Assembly: GCF_009792295.1 (NCBI RefSeq)
Contig: NZ_CP039934.1
Location: forward strand, 2,500,501-2,564,500
Reading direction: 5' to 3'
DNA: 64,000 nucleotides
From: Myroides fluvii
Lineage (GTDB): Bacteria > Bacteroidota > Bacteroidia > Flavobacteriales > Flavobacteriaceae
Shown here: piece by piece, positions 63,477 through 64,000 of the stretch
Numbering within the stretch: position 1 is the first letter of the stretch
Layout: each line of letters begins with the position of its first letter
Position numbers and translations under genes: made by a program
Notes under the pieces: generated by a model
Databases searched by the model: none
What the model saw: the letters and a program-made list of their open reading frames with translations, nothing else
Told to the model about the DNA's origin: nothing

Positions 63477-64000
63477 ATGAGCTTTTATACCGATTACATC
63501 AACGAGATTGAAGAAAGAAAAAATCAAGGACTTAACCCTAAGCCAATTGATGGAGCTGAGCTATTAAGTGAAATTATAGCACAGATTAAAGATGCAGCGA
63601 ATGCACACCGTGCAGATTCTCTTCAGCTTTTTATTTACAATGTTTTACCTGGTACAACGAGTGCTGCTGGAGTTAAAGCTAAGTTTTTAAAAGAAATTAT
63701 TTTAGGTGAGACAGTAGTAGCAGAAATCACACCTGCTTTTGCTTTTGAATTGCTGTCACACATGAAGGGAGGACCTTCGATCGAAGTACTATTGGATTTA
63801 GCTTTAGGAAACGAGGTAGCAATTGCTCAACAAGCAGCAAACGTATTGAAAACACAAGTGTATTTATACGATGCAGATACGGATCGCTTAAAAGCTGCCT
63901 TTAATGCTGGAAATGCGATTGCAAAAGAAATCGTTGAAAGCTACGCGAAAGCAGAATTTTTTACAAAACTTCCTGAAGCTGCAGAGCAAATTGAAGTGGT
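63477..64000 (+). CDS. acnB: Aconitate hydratase B, N-terminal part
   Basis: AcnB interconverts citrate and isocitrate in the TCA cycle and can also process 2-methylisocitrate. The visible 174 residues (MSFYTDYINEIEERKNQGL at the start) form the AcnB-specific HEAT-like domain, with ADSLQLFIYNVLPGTTSAAGVKAKFL-type pattern near 45-75 and LLSHMKGGPSIEVLLDLAL near 95. The iron-sulfur and catalytic regions fall beyond the right edge. In other bacteria AcnB apo-protein can bind mRNA; nothing here shows that directly. Confidence 0.9.
   Translation, partial: MSFYTDYINEIEERKNQGLNPKPIDGAELLSEIIAQIKDAANAHRADSLQLFIYNVLPGTTSAAGVKAKFLKEIILGETVVAEITPAFAFELLSHMKGGPSIEVLLDLALGNEVAIAQQAANVLKTQVYLYDADTDRLKAAFNAGNAIAKEIVESYAKAEFFTKLPEAAEQIEV

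Overview
The window looks like a chromosomal segment of a low-GC member of the Flavobacteriia. The evidence is the gliding/type IX secretion genes (gldF, gldG, a PorP/SprF protein, a protein with a CHU_C-type C-terminus), many TAnnTTTG -7 promoter boxes, weak or absent Shine-Dalgarno sequences, SPII lipoproteins with acidic residues after the Cys, and the gene set (menB, ettA, mnmD, DUF3822-rsmD, DUF4421, DUF4920, a CAL67264-type small membrane protein). A Myroides-like genus is my best guess from recall; no rRNA gene is present to test it. I see no tRNA genes, CRISPR array, transposase, integrase or prophage genes. Most of the window is stable core genome.

Layout. 1-5.0 kb: the 5' end of a PhoH-like gene (minus), a SAM hydroxide adenosyltransferase, an ABM-domain protein, the gldF-gldG pair and dnaN, closed by two tandem terminators. 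5.0-7.0 kb: convergent rfbB and rfbA for dTDP-sugar synthesis. 7.2-9.7 kb: a membrane protein of unknown function and a DUF4421 protein behind a structured leader. 9.7-13.2 kb: minus-strand metallophosphoesterase, OmpA-like lipoprotein, glycosyltransferase and HsdR_N-like protein. 13.3-20 kb: holA, small membrane proteins, an Ig/lipocalin-like lipoprotein, ettA and two unknown proteins. 20.2-23.8 kb: HipA-like kinase, DUF3037 protein and a KtrB/KtrA potassium uptake pair. 23.9-26.3 kb: a serine hydrolase lipoprotein and menB. 26.3-26.7 kb: RNase P RNA. 26.9-28.0 kb: an astacin protease gene broken by a -1 frameshift. 28.1-36.6 kb: rsmD/DUF3822, a RecD-like helicase, kdsB, an SRPBCC protein, ilvE, two redox-looking lipoproteins and mnmD.

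36.9-52.0 kb is the most distinctive region. It is a tightly spaced five-gene, same-strand array of about 15 kb: a secreted protein with a CHU_C/type B C-terminus, a PorP/SprF outer membrane protein, an OmpA/TPR/PD40 protein of PorE-like layout, a 2771-residue protein built mostly of near-identical 89- and 124-residue repeats (267- and 372-bp DNA units), and an 804-residue protein with four disulfide-type Ig-like repeats and a ThuA/glutamine-amidotransferase-like C-terminal region. I infer a surface fibre or adhesin system exported with type IX secretion parts, whose length can change by recombination between repeats.

52.2-64.0 kb returns to core genes: a small unknown gene, a long-form GAPDH, a decayed PDZ gene fragment, dapF, a GNAT acetyltransferase, mltG, a HAD phosphatase, a Crp/Fnr regulator, prfC, a pair of SurA/PpiC-like chaperones and the start of acnB after a roughly 300-nt leader. 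Two 76-bp direct repeats (75/76 identical) lie in neighbouring convergent intergenic spaces at 57.05 and 58.57 kb, one preceded by an 8-bp tandem repeat. All predictions rest on reading the sequence and recalling protein families; no search was run.
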